The notes below the pieces were generated by a model. The model was given only the letters and a program-made list of their open reading frames with translations. It did no database searches and had not been told where the DNA came from. A stretch of 13,622 nucleotides of DNA from Clostridiales bacterium (GTDB lineage Bacteria; Bacillota; Clostridia; Lachnospirales; Lachnospiraceae), in assembly GCA_019423835.1 (NCBI GenBank), contig JAHZAR010000053.1:4999-18620 (forward strand). The letters run 5' to 3'. Each line of letters begins with the position of its first letter. The stretch's first letter is position 1. The position numbers and the translations under genes were made by a program. Below are positions 7,632-13,612 of this stretch, one piece after another.

Positions 7632-8312
7632 TTATTTTAAAGCTTCCGGGCGCACCGGTTCTGCCCCCTTCTGCCGCCTTACGCTGACCGTCACCCCGTC
7701 ACCGATGGGGATCACGGAGGTCTCAAACTCCTCCATATGGGTCAGTGTATACAGATACTCCCGCATCCTGGCGTGTATCGTTCTGTTTCTTCGCTCCACC
7801 GCGTAGCGCGACTCAATCAGATCTCCATCCTGAAGCACATTGTCAGAAACCAGCACGCCGCCCTGAGGCAGCAGCCTTACCGTCATAGGCAGCCAGTGAA
7901 GGTACTGTCCCTTAGCCGCATCCATAAAGATAAAATCGTAAGGTCCTTTCAGGGTTTTCAGAAACTCCTCCGCATCCCCTTCCAGAAGGCTAATCCTGTC
8001 CTCCATGCCGGCTTTTCTGAAATTTTCCCTGGCAGCCGGAAGGCGCTTTCCATATTTTTCTATAGTTGTGATATGGCAGTCCTCCGGCATCACGCGGCTC
8101 ATCAGCAGGGCAGAGTACCCCACCGCCGTTCCCACCTCCAGGATACTCCTCGGGCGTTTCATGGCCACCAGGGTCTTCAGGAGAGCAGCCGTTTCCTTCC
8201 TGATAATGGGAACACGGTTCTTTACTGCCTCCTCCTCGATCGAGTCGAGAAGGGCACCGTTCCCCTGATCCAGGGAATGGAGATAGGAGATAATTCTCTC
8301 ATTTACGATCAT
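7632..8312 (-). CDS. trmR: tRNA 5-hydroxyuridine methyltransferase TrmR
   Basis: This class I SAM-dependent O-methyltransferase (226 residues, catechol-OMT-like fold) matches B. subtilis TrmR (YrrM), which methylates ho5U34 to 5-methoxyuridine in tRNA. The SAM-binding loop EVGTAVGYSA lies at residues 59-68. Metal ligands are Asp131 in FMDAAKGQY and Asp157-Asn158 in VSDNVL, the set expected for a divalent-cation-dependent enzyme. Short basic stretches (RRNRTIHARMR) near residues 174-183 could help tRNA contact. ATG 8310-8312 overlaps the stop of the upstream MltG-like gene as ATGA, with an AAAGGAGG ribosome binding site inside that gene, so translation is probably coupled. Being directly followed by trhP makes the tRNA role much more likely than small-molecule methylation. 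Confidence 0.9.
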   Translation of the reverse strand: MIVNERIISYLHSLDQGNGALLDSIEEEAVKNRVPIIRKETAALLKTLVAMKRPRSILEVGTAVGYSALLMSRVMPEDCHITTIEKYGKRLPAARENFRKAGMEDRISLLEGDAEEFLKTLKGPYDFIFMDAAKGQYLHWLPMTVRLLPQGGVLVSDNVLQDGDLIESRYAVERRNRTIHARMREYLYTLTHMEEFETSVIPIGDGVTVSVRRQKGAEPVRPEALK

Positions 8313-8713
8313 GACGCCTCCTTTCCCGCTTCCTCTGCCTCCGGGCCCTCGCTCAGCATCTGCAAAATCTCCATAGAGGTCTGAGTGGTGCGGAAGGTGT
8401 AGGTTCCCGGATGGATCTCATACTCATAGAGGATGGATTCGATCAGAAAGACATACGTGTCGGGTATCAGCCCCTTTTCTTCCAGGAGCTTCCCCGTTTC
8501 CATGACGGACATGCCGTCCTCCACCGTCACCTGTCTTGCGGGTCCTTCCCCGCTTTCCATGGGGGTCGGGTCAAAGATTTCGTGGCCGAAGCTGTACCCT
8601 CTGGTGACTCCCTCATACATCAGGATGCACACAAGGGCCAGCAGAATCAGCTTCAGCGATACATTTATCACAGTTCCCGTCACCCGGTTGATTTCCCTCG
8701 TTGTACGGCTCAT
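8309..8713 (-). CDS. Short MltG/YceG-like membrane protein without catalytic domain
   Basis: The protein has 134 residues. One membrane segment (about residues 17-37) is followed by an extracellular part. Residues about 61-124 match the LysM-like subdomain of MltG/YceG: the VEDGMSVMETGKLLEEKGLIPDTYVF block and the IHPGTYTF...SMEILQMLSEG block. Complete MltG enzymes (about 340-390 residues) cut nascent peptidoglycan with a catalytic glutamate in a further C-terminal domain. That domain is missing here: the gene ends with TGA at 8309-8311 inside the trmR start. There is no continuation in another frame, because trmR follows at once. It occupies the position of B. subtilis yrrL (mltG). It may be a peptidoglycan-associated or regulatory remnant. 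ATG 8711-8713 follows a GAGGAAGTGAG ribosome binding site. Old database names such as aminodeoxychorismate lyase should not be trusted for it. Confidence 0.8.
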   Translation of the reverse strand: MSRTTREINRVTGTVINVSLKLILLALVCILMYEGVTRGYSFGHEIFDPTPMESGEGPARQVTVEDGMSVMETGKLLEEKGLIPDTYVFLIESILYEYEIHPGTYTFRTTQTSMEILQMLSEGPEAEEAGKEAS

Positions 8714-8738
8714 ATCTCACTTCCTCGCAGTCATCTGC

Positions 8739-8792
8739 CCGGCTGTCCCGACCGGCTGTCCTGTCACAGCTCTCTGCGGTGTTCCGGCTGTC
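8739..8792 (-). repeat. Three copies of GACAGCCGG in the rnj/mltG-like spacer
   Basis: On the minus strand the 9-mer GACAGCCGG occurs at 8784-8792, 8752-8760 and 8739-8747, in the same orientation. The copies are unevenly spaced (32 and 13 bases start to start). They lie in the 105-base spacer between the RNase J stop and the MltG-like start. Function unknown; it may be decayed coding or spacer sequence. Confidence 0.55.
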
Positions 8793-8818
8793 TTTTGCAT
8801 GGCAATTTCGGCAGACGC

Positions 8819-10486
8819 CTATACCTCCATGATAATCGGAAGGATCATGGGGTTCCTCTTCATTCTCTTCCAGAGGAAATCACTTAAGCTGTCGCGAATA
8901 ATATTCTTAATCTTGCCCCAGTCGCTTACATGGCGCTTTAAGCAGTCCTGAACAGCTGCGTCCACAACTGCCTGGGCCTCATCCATCAGATCCTCTGACT
9001 CTCTCACATAGACAAAGCCCCTTGAGACGATATCAGGCCCTGCCAGGAGCTGATTGCTGTATTTTTCCAGGGTCAGGACAACCACAATGATACCGTTCTG
9101 AGCCAGATTCTGGCGGTCTCTCAGAACAATATTGCCCACGTCGCCGATTCCCAGTCCGTCCACCAGGATTCCCCCTGCCTGCACATGGTCAACCGTCTTA
9201 TACCCCTCTTCTCCGATCTCGATCACATCGCCGGAGGACATGATGATCACATTCTCCTTGGGAATCCCCATGGACTCGGCTAACTTCTTCTGAGCCATCA
9301 GATGACGGTACTCGCCGTGAACCGGGATCGCAAACTTCGGACGCACCAGAGAGTAGATGAGCTTGATCTCCTCCTGACAGGCATGTCCTGAAACGTGGGT
9401 ATCCTGGTTAATCACCTCTGCGCCTTTCATGGACAGTTCGTTGATCACTCTGGATACAGCCTTCTCATTGCCGGGAATCGGTGTGGAGCTTAAGATCACC
9501 ACATCCCCCGGCATAATGGAAACCTTTCTGTGAAGGTTTGCCGCCATTCTGGAAAGGGCCGCCATGGACTCGCCCTGGCTTCCTGTGGTAATCAGAACCG
9601 TATCCTCCGGCCTGTAATTTTTCAGATGCTCAATATCAATCAGCGTTCCCTCCGGTATGTCAATGTAGCCCAGCTCACTGGCCGTCCCGATCACATTGAC
9701 CATACTGCGGCCTTCGATCACGACCTTTCTGCCGTATTTGCAGGCAGAGCTGATGATCTGCTGCACGCGATCCACATTGGAAGCAAAGGTCGCCACGATG
9801 ATCCGGTTATTCTGATGCTCCGCAAAGATCGCGTCAAAGGTCTTGCCTACTGTGCGCTCCGACATGGTAAATCCCGGGCGTATCGCGTTGGTGCTGTCGC
9901 ACATGAGCGCCAGGACGCCCTTCTTTCCAAGCTCCGCAAACCGCTGAAGATCAGCCGGCTCTCCGAATACAGGTGTATAGTCGATCTTGAAATCTCCCGT
10001 GTGGACGATAATGCCCGCCGGTGTGAAAATAGCCAGCGCAGAGGCATCCACAATACTATGGTTGGTCTTTACAAACTCCACGCGGAAGCATCCCAGGTTG
10101 ATAGACTGTCCGTGCTTTACCACCTTCCTCTTAATCGTGCGCAGCATATTGTGCTCTTTCAGCTTGTGCTCAATCAGCCCAATGGTCAGCTTAGTCCCGT
10201 ATACCGGCGCGGGAATATCCTTCAGCACATAGGGAAGGGCGCCGATATGATCCTCATGTCCGTGTGTAATCACAAAACCCTTCACCTTGTCAATATTGTT
10301 TTTCAGGTAGGTGACATCCGGAATTACCAGGTCGATTCCCAGCATATCATCGCTTGGAAAGGCAAGTCCGCAGTCCACTACAATAATACTGTCCTCATAC
10401 TCGAAGGCCGTCATATTCATTCCGATCTGCTCCAGGCCTCCGAGAGGAATAATTTTTACCTTGTTGTTTTTCGTGTCCTTTTTCAA
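8819..10486 (-). CDS. rnj: Ribonuclease J
   Basis: RNase J combines 5'-to-3' exoribonuclease and endonuclease activity and is a main mRNA decay and rRNA processing enzyme of Firmicutes. The 555-residue length is typical. The metallo-beta-lactamase motif HGHEDH is at residues 75-80, with further metal ligands His143 (TNHS) and Asp165 (HTGDFK). The beta-CASP region includes TGSQGE, the HVSGHA motif and the PVHGEYRH motif. The C-terminal domain ends RNPMILPIIMEV. The start is TTG at 10484-10486: GGAGGTG sits 7 bases upstream and the residues after it match the usual KVKIIPLGGLEQIG beginning. The gene follows the DUF1292 gene by 20 bases. In B. subtilis the equivalent cluster lacks an RNase J gene at this position. 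Whether it is the J1 or J2 type cannot be decided here. Confidence 0.95.
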   Translation of the reverse strand: MKKDTKNNKVKIIPLGGLEQIGMNMTAFEYEDSIIVVDCGLAFPSDDMLGIDLVIPDVTYLKNNIDKVKGFVITHGHEDHIGALPYVLKDIPAPVYGTKLTIGLIEHKLKEHNMLRTIKRKVVKHGQSINLGCFRVEFVKTNHSIVDASALAIFTPAGIIVHTGDFKIDYTPVFGEPADLQRFAELGKKGVLALMCDSTNAIRPGFTMSERTVGKTFDAIFAEHQNNRIIVATFASNVDRVQQIISSACKYGRKVVIEGRSMVNVIGTASELGYIDIPEGTLIDIEHLKNYRPEDTVLITTGSQGESMAALSRMAANLHRKVSIMPGDVVILSSTPIPGNEKAVSRVINELSMKGAEVINQDTHVSGHACQEEIKLIYSLVRPKFAIPVHGEYRHLMAQKKLAESMGIPKENVIIMSSGDVIEIGEEGYKTVDHVQAGGILVDGLGIGDVGNIVLRDRQNLAQNGIIVVVLTLEKYSNQLLAGPDIVSRGFVYVRESEDLMDEAQAVVDAAVQDCLKRHVSDWGKIKNIIRDSLSDFLWKRMKRNPMILPIIMEV

Positions 10487-10493
10487 TAAATTG

Positions 10494-10500
10494 CACCTCC
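10494..10500 (-). promoter_or_regulatory. Strong ribosome binding site supporting the TTG start of rnj
   Basis: GGAGGTG on the minus strand lies exactly 7 bases before TTG 10484-10486. No ATG or GTG in this frame near the conserved N-terminus has a comparable site. Confidence 0.75.
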
Positions 10501-10506
10501 GCTGTC

Positions 10507-10800
10507 TTATTCAATCTCAATTCCCATGTCGCCCATCAGCTCATTGAAAATTCTCGAGAGGTAGTCAAGCTCGCCGTCCTCCTCTACAAATTCATATACC
10601 GCCTCGGCGTCCTCTGGTTTTGATTTATCCTTAAGAAGGTAACAGTCGCCGTCCCCCTCTTTGGAATCTGTCACTAACAGGAAATTTTCCCCGTTTAATT
10701 TTGTTTCCTCCAGAACATAAAAATCGATGGGTTCCCCCTCTTCTGACTGAAGTGTGATTTTGTTCTCAATCTCATCTATCTTATCAAACATATTTTCCAT
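10507..10800 (-). CDS. DUF1292 family protein (YrzB-like)
   Basis: This is a small acidic protein of 97 residues from the DUF1292 family, the counterpart of B. subtilis YrzB. It has the usual pattern of a short beta domain (ITLQSEEGEPIDFYVLEE, then NFLLVTD and DCYLLKDK) and an acidic helical tail ending in DYLSRIFNEL and IEIE. There is no signal peptide or membrane segment, so it is cytoplasmic. The function is not known; the conserved place beside ruvX and ireB is the main clue. ATG 10798-10800 follows an AGGGAG site. The gene lies 137 bases after ruvX and 20 bases before rnj. Confidence 0.88.
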   Translation of the reverse strand: MENMFDKIDEIENKITLQSEEGEPIDFYVLEETKLNGENFLLVTDSKEGDGDCYLLKDKSKPEDAEAVYEFVEEDGELDYLSRIFNELMGDMGIEIE

Positions 10801-10813
10801 TTTATCTCCCTGG

Positions 10814-10869
10814 CTTTCCGCTTTTTCTGATTTTCTCTTTCTCCGCTATTCTGATCTTTCCGTTTTTTT
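10814..10869 (-). repeat. Purine-rich spacer with degenerate 22-base repeat
   Basis: The minus strand between ruvX and the DUF1292 gene is almost all purine. Two near copies of an ATCAGAA...GCGGA-AAG unit lie at 10837-10855 and 10814-10831, and a partial third (AAAAAAACGGAAAG) is at 10856-10869, period about 22-23 bases. It does not form a terminator and no function is evident. Confidence 0.4.
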
Positions 10870-10937
10870 CTTCCGGCTCTGAAATTCTGAAGTTCCGTTT
10901 TCATTTCCTTTTCTTATCCAAAGCCCGGCCCTTTTCC

Positions 10938-11360
10938 TTACTGTCTCTGTAAGTCGAGATATCCCTGCAGAATCAGCGCAGCGGCCACCTTGTCGATCAC
11001 AGCCTTTCTGTTTTCCCTGCGGACCCCGCTCTCCATCAGCATACGCTCTGCTGCAATGGTAGTCAGACGCTCGTCCCACAGGATGACCGGTTTTCCTGTA
11101 CGCCGTTCCAGCATTTCCTTAAATCTCTCTGTCTTTTCCGCCCGCTCTCCTGCCGTATTGTTCATATTTTTAGGATACCCCAAAACAATGGCCTCAATCT
11201 GGTATTCCCTGATCAGTTCCTCGATTCTCGCACAGGTCCGGCGCAGCTTATTCTCATCCTTCCTGACAATAGTCTCCACCCCCTGGGCCGTAAGCCCAAG
11301 CGGATCGCTGACTGCGACACCTGTAGTCTTGGAACCAAAATCCAGTCCCATAATTCTCAT
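10938..11360 (-). CDS. ruvX: YqgF/RuvX RNase H-fold nuclease
   Basis: The 140-residue product is a normal-length YqgF/RuvX protein, an RNase H-fold family linked to 16S rRNA 5'-end processing in E. coli and long annotated as a putative Holliday junction resolvase. The first acidic residue is Asp7 in LDFGSKTTGVAVSD. The others are the WDERLTT block (Asp96/Glu97) and Asp123 in VIDKVAAALILQ, and the GYPKNMN loop lies at 61-67. The frame is open for 79 more residues upstream (to ATG 11595-11597). That extension is Gly/Ser/Pro-rich, has no ribosome binding site and has no counterpart in the family. The start chosen is ATG 11358-11360, with GGAG 9 bases upstream and the expected MRIMGLDFG beginning. 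Neighbours ireB and the DUF1292 gene are the classic partners. Confidence 0.94.
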   Translation of the reverse strand: MRIMGLDFGSKTTGVAVSDPLGLTAQGVETIVRKDENKLRRTCARIEELIREYQIEAIVLGYPKNMNNTAGERAEKTERFKEMLERRTGKPVILWDERLTTIAAERMLMESGVRRENRKAVIDKVAAALILQGYLDLQRQ

Positions 11361-11600
11361 TTGATATTTCTCCATAACAAAACAAGCTGGCATGACGCCA
11401 ACTGTCCTGCTCTTCCCTGTTTTATTTTCTGCCGTACACTCGCTCGCTCCGGAAGATTCTCTGTATCCAAAAGCGGGCAGACTATCCCCTGCACGTGCCG
11501 GACCGGACCGGCAGGGCGGGCTCTCCTCTGAGCGATTCTGTGCACCGGGCTGCATTCCCAGCCCTGCGCCCTGTATCCCGGATCCGGATTCAGACATATA
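11361..11600 (-). other. GC-rich structured spacer between ireB and ruvX
   Basis: These 240 bases hold no supported gene. Minus-strand RNA would carry two mutually exclusive hairpins. One pairs TGCCGG with CCGGCA (arms 11508-11513 and 11496-11501). The other pairs CCCTGC with GCAGGG (arms 11511-11516 and 11487-11492). A 10-bp palindrome CCGGATCCGG lies at 11578-11587. The frame of ruvX stays open across the whole spacer, but without a ribosome binding site. No T-run follows the hairpins, so this is not a standard terminator. It could be a processing site or a leader acting on ruvX. Confidence 0.5.
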
Positions 11601-11864
11601 TCAGCGCAGACGTGTCTCCACGTAATTCTTCATCAGCTCTTCCAGAATTTCGTCACGTTCCACTTTCATAATCAGGCTTCTGGCACTCTTATGGCTGGTA
11701 ATATAGGTCGGATCCCCCGACATAATATATCCCACAATCTGGTTGATCGGATTGTACCCCTTCTCTGTCAGCGCACGGTATACCTGCTCAAGAACCTGGC
11801 TCACTTCCAGTTTTGTATCATCCTGTACTGTTTTAAAAAACTGTGTATTTTTCATATCACCCAT
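11601..11864 (-). CDS. ireB: IreB family regulatory phosphoprotein
   Basis: This small cytoplasmic protein (87 residues; DUF965, B. subtilis YrzL) matches Enterococcus faecalis IreB, a dimer phosphorylated on N-terminal threonines by the PASTA kinase IreK. IreB negatively affects cephalosporin resistance there. The family core EKGYNPINQIVGYIMSGDPTYIT is present at about residues 34-56, and the end is ERDEILEELMKNYVE. The N-terminal Thr7 and Thr12 are candidate phosphosites by position only. ATG 11862-11864 gives the family-like MGD start, but its only Shine-Dalgarno-like sequence (AAAGGA, 11879-11884) is 14 bases away. GTG 11871-11873, which adds three residues, is 5 bases from that site and is a real alternative. 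It is the first gene after a good promoter and leads the cluster with ruvX and the DUF1292 gene. Confidence 0.92.
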   Translation of the reverse strand: MGDMKNTQFFKTVQDDTKLEVSQVLEQVYRALTEKGYNPINQIVGYIMSGDPTYITSHKSARSLIMKVERDEILEELMKNYVETRLR

Positions 11865-11898
11865 GGTTATCACTCACGTCCTTTAGCTACTCTCATTT

Positions 11899-11927
11899 AT
11901 TCTAACCCAAAATATTCCATTCGGCAA
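11899..11927 (-). promoter_or_regulatory. Sigma-A promoter of the ireB-ruvX cluster
   Basis: On the minus strand TTGCCG (11922-11927), 17 bases, then TAGAAT (11899-11904), about 35 bases before the ireB start. The surrounding 165-base spacer after mtaB is AT-rich. No convincing terminator for mtaB is seen there, so some read-through from mtaB is possible. Confidence 0.6.
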
Positions 11928-12029
11928 GAAAAATCTTTCTTAATTTTTTGACAACTCATTCCCCAAAACCGAAAGATTTGGCAAAGCGCAGTGCAGATCA
12001 GACACAAGGATCATCCTCTGTTCTTTTAC

Positions 12030-13361
12030 CTATTTTTCCCTGAGAAACAGGATTTCATCCGTCACCATGCGCTCCATCACACCGCGGACTGTCACATTTT
12101 TAAGGCCCTTTCTGTACGGCACCACAGCTTTTACGTACTGGCGGGTATGGCCTACCATGTAATCTTCCCCGTCCACTGAGATTCTCTCTTCCAGGAGTAC
12201 CTCCTCCTCCTTTCCCAGAAACGATCTGCGGTACTCCAGGGACATCTGCTCCTCAAGCGCAAGCAGAATATCGCTTCTTTCAGCCTTCTTCTGTTCCGGC
12301 ACCTGTCCTTCCATGACAGCGGCCCTTGTACCCTCACGCCTGGAATATTTAAAAATGTGCATCTCATAGAAATGAATTTTCTCTAAAAACTGTCTTGTCT
12401 CCTCAAACTCTTCCTCCGTCTCCTGGGGGAAGCCTACAATCACATCTGTGGTAATTGCCGGATGATCAAAATAACTTCGCAGAATTTCACAGCGAGCTTC
12501 ATAATCCTCTGTAGTATAGTGACGGTTCATACGCTTTAAGGTCTCCCCGCATCCGCTCTGAAGAGAGAGATGGAAATGAGGGCAGAAGGATTTCAGCCCT
12601 GCAAGTGTTTTCGCAAACTTCTCTGTGATAATACGGGGTTCCAGGGAGCCGAGACGGATTCTCTCAATCCCCGGTATCCCGTCCAGGCGGACAATCAGAG
12701 ACAGCAGATCCGGAGCCGTCTCCGGAGCCTCTGCCTCCTTCTTAAAGTCTGCCCCGTAGGAGCTTAAATGAATGCCTGTCAGCACAATTTCCCTGTAGCC
12801 TGAGGCTGCCAGAGCCTCCACCTCCTGCACCACATCCTCCATAGGACGGCTTCTTACACGGCCTCTCGTGTATGGAATAATACAGTAGCTGCAGAACTGG
12901 TTGCAGCCATCCTGTACCTTGATAAAGGCCCTCGTGTGATCGGCGATCTTTCTGATATGCAGCTTCTCATATTCGCTGGTCTTTCCAATATCAATGATAT
13001 CATCTGTCCCTTCATGCTCGTTAAAGTACCGCTCCAACACCTCCACCAGATCCTTTTTTCTGTTGTTCCCAATCACCAGATCGACAGCCTCATCTTTTTT
13101 CAGCTCTTCTCCCGCTGCCTGTACGTAGCAGCCTGCTGCCACAACCACTGCTGAAGGATTCATCTTCTTTGCCCGGTGGAGCATCTGCCTGGACTTTTTA
13201 TCTGCCACGTTCGTGACGGAACAGGTATTGATCACATACACATCCGCCCCCTCCCGAAAGGGGACAATCTCATACCCTGCATCCTCAAGCATCTGCTGCA
13301 TGGCCTCTGTTTCATAAGCATTTACCTTACATCCCAAATTGTGAAGGGCGGCTTTTCTCAT
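12030..13361 (-). CDS. mtaB: tRNA t6A37 methylthiotransferase MtaB
   Basis: MtaB is a radical-SAM enzyme that adds a methylthio group to t6A at position 37 of ANN-decoding tRNAs, giving ms2t6A and stabilising codon pairing. The 443-residue protein has all three family domains. The N-terminal UPF0004 domain has cluster cysteines Cys11 (the GCKVN motif typical of MtaB rather than MiaB), Cys47 (NTCSVTN) and Cys78 (AGCYVQ). The radical-SAM motif CNQFCSYC gives Cys153, Cys157 and Cys160. A C-terminal TRAM domain covers roughly residues 375-440. The start chosen is ATG 13359-13361, with AAAGGA 9 bases upstream. A GTG 69 bases further up keeps the frame open but has no good ribosome binding site and precedes the conserved start. 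The gene has its own promoter and a 5' leader, and ireB follows after 165 bases. Confidence 0.95.
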   Translation of the reverse strand: MRKAALHNLGCKVNAYETEAMQQMLEDAGYEIVPFREGADVYVINTCSVTNVADKKSRQMLHRAKKMNPSAVVVAAGCYVQAAGEELKKDEAVDLVIGNNRKKDLVEVLERYFNEHEGTDDIIDIGKTSEYEKLHIRKIADHTRAFIKVQDGCNQFCSYCIIPYTRGRVRSRPMEDVVQEVEALAASGYREIVLTGIHLSSYGADFKKEAEAPETAPDLLSLIVRLDGIPGIERIRLGSLEPRIITEKFAKTLAGLKSFCPHFHLSLQSGCGETLKRMNRHYTTEDYEARCEILRSYFDHPAITTDVIVGFPQETEEEFEETRQFLEKIHFYEMHIFKYSRREGTRAAVMEGQVPEQKKAERSDILLALEEQMSLEYRRSFLGKEEEVLLEERISVDGEDYMVGHTRQYVKAVVPYRKGLKNVTVRGVMERMVTDEILFLREK

Positions 13362-13370
13362 TTCTACGCT

Positions 13371-13378
13371 TCCTTTCT
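13371..13378 (-). promoter_or_regulatory. Ribosome binding site that fixes the mtaB start
   Basis: AGAAAGGA on the minus strand ends 9 bases before ATG 13359-13361. The upstream GTG at 13428-13430 lacks such a site. Confidence 0.65.
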
Positions 13379-13445
13379 GTAGCTTCATTCTATCTTTCGC
13401 TGTATCGGAACACAATATTTTTGCTTCCACGCTCTTGCCGTCTCT

Positions 13446-13467
13446 GGCTCCCCGGTATGCGGGGGCC
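13446..13467. other. Strong GC hairpin in the mtaB 5' leader
   Basis: GGC plus CCCCG pairs with CGGGG plus GCC around a five-base loop, with one bulged base, giving 8 base pairs that are all G-C. On the minus strand it lies inside the predicted mtaB leader and is not followed by T residues. On the plus strand it is followed by TTTT (13468-13471), so it could weakly terminate antisense transcription coming from mtaB. Its role is open. Confidence 0.5.
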
Positions 13468-13494
13468 TTTTGCTCTCTTCTGACAGTTCTGATT

Positions 13495-13523
13495 ATTTTA
13501 CCAGCTGTGCAGAAGAAAGTCTA
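13495..13523 (-). promoter_or_regulatory. Extended -10 promoter for mtaB
   Basis: On the minus strand TAGACT (13518-13523), 17 bases, then TAAAAT (13495-13500), with TGG directly before it forming an extended -10. The weak -35 is compensated by the extended -10. Transcription would begin near 13488 and give a leader of about 125 bases that contains the 13446-13467 hairpin. Confidence 0.55.
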
Positions 13524-13576
13524 TATAAAATTGAGATTTTGCCATGTTTGAGGGGGGCTTAGCCGCCGGCAGGCAT

Positions 13577-13612
13577 AAAAAAGCAGAAGTCATCTGTTCT
13601 GTGGCTTCTGCT
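13577..13612 (-). terminator. Rho-independent terminator of a gene beyond the right edge
   Basis: On the minus strand AGCAGAAG (13605-13612) pairs with CTTCTGCT (13582-13589) across a 15-base loop, and a run of six T residues follows (13577-13582 as A on the plus strand). It lies upstream of the mtaB promoter, so it ends a minus-strand transcript from outside the window. Confidence 0.75.

Noticed and set aside
10776..10904. A 42-codon Lys/Arg-rich open frame across the ruvX/DUF1292 spacer on the minus strand.
   Set aside because: The composition simply reflects the polypurine tract, it overlaps the DUF1292 start in another frame, and the AAAGG before its ATG is too close to act as a proper site.
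11361..11597. A 79-residue N-terminal extension of RuvX starting at ATG 11595-11597.
   Set aside because: It has no ribosome binding site, is Gly/Ser/Pro-rich and unlike any YqgF N-terminus, while ATG 11358-11360 has GGAG at 9 bases and gives the standard family start. The region is reported as a spacer instead.
11926..11941. An A/T-rich inverted repeat (AAGAAA and TTTCTT arms) after mtaB, considered as its terminator.
   Set aside because: The stem is almost all A-T, no T-run follows on the minus strand, and it overlaps the ireB -35 box.
13362..13430. A 23-residue N-terminal extension of MtaB from GTG 13428-13430.
   Set aside because: No good ribosome binding site, and the conserved MtaB start follows ATG 13359-13361 with a clear site.
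13498..13545. A 15-codon open frame upstream of mtaB that could be a leader peptide.
   Set aside because: It overlaps the predicted promoter, so it lies upstream of the transcript start, and has no ribosome binding site.
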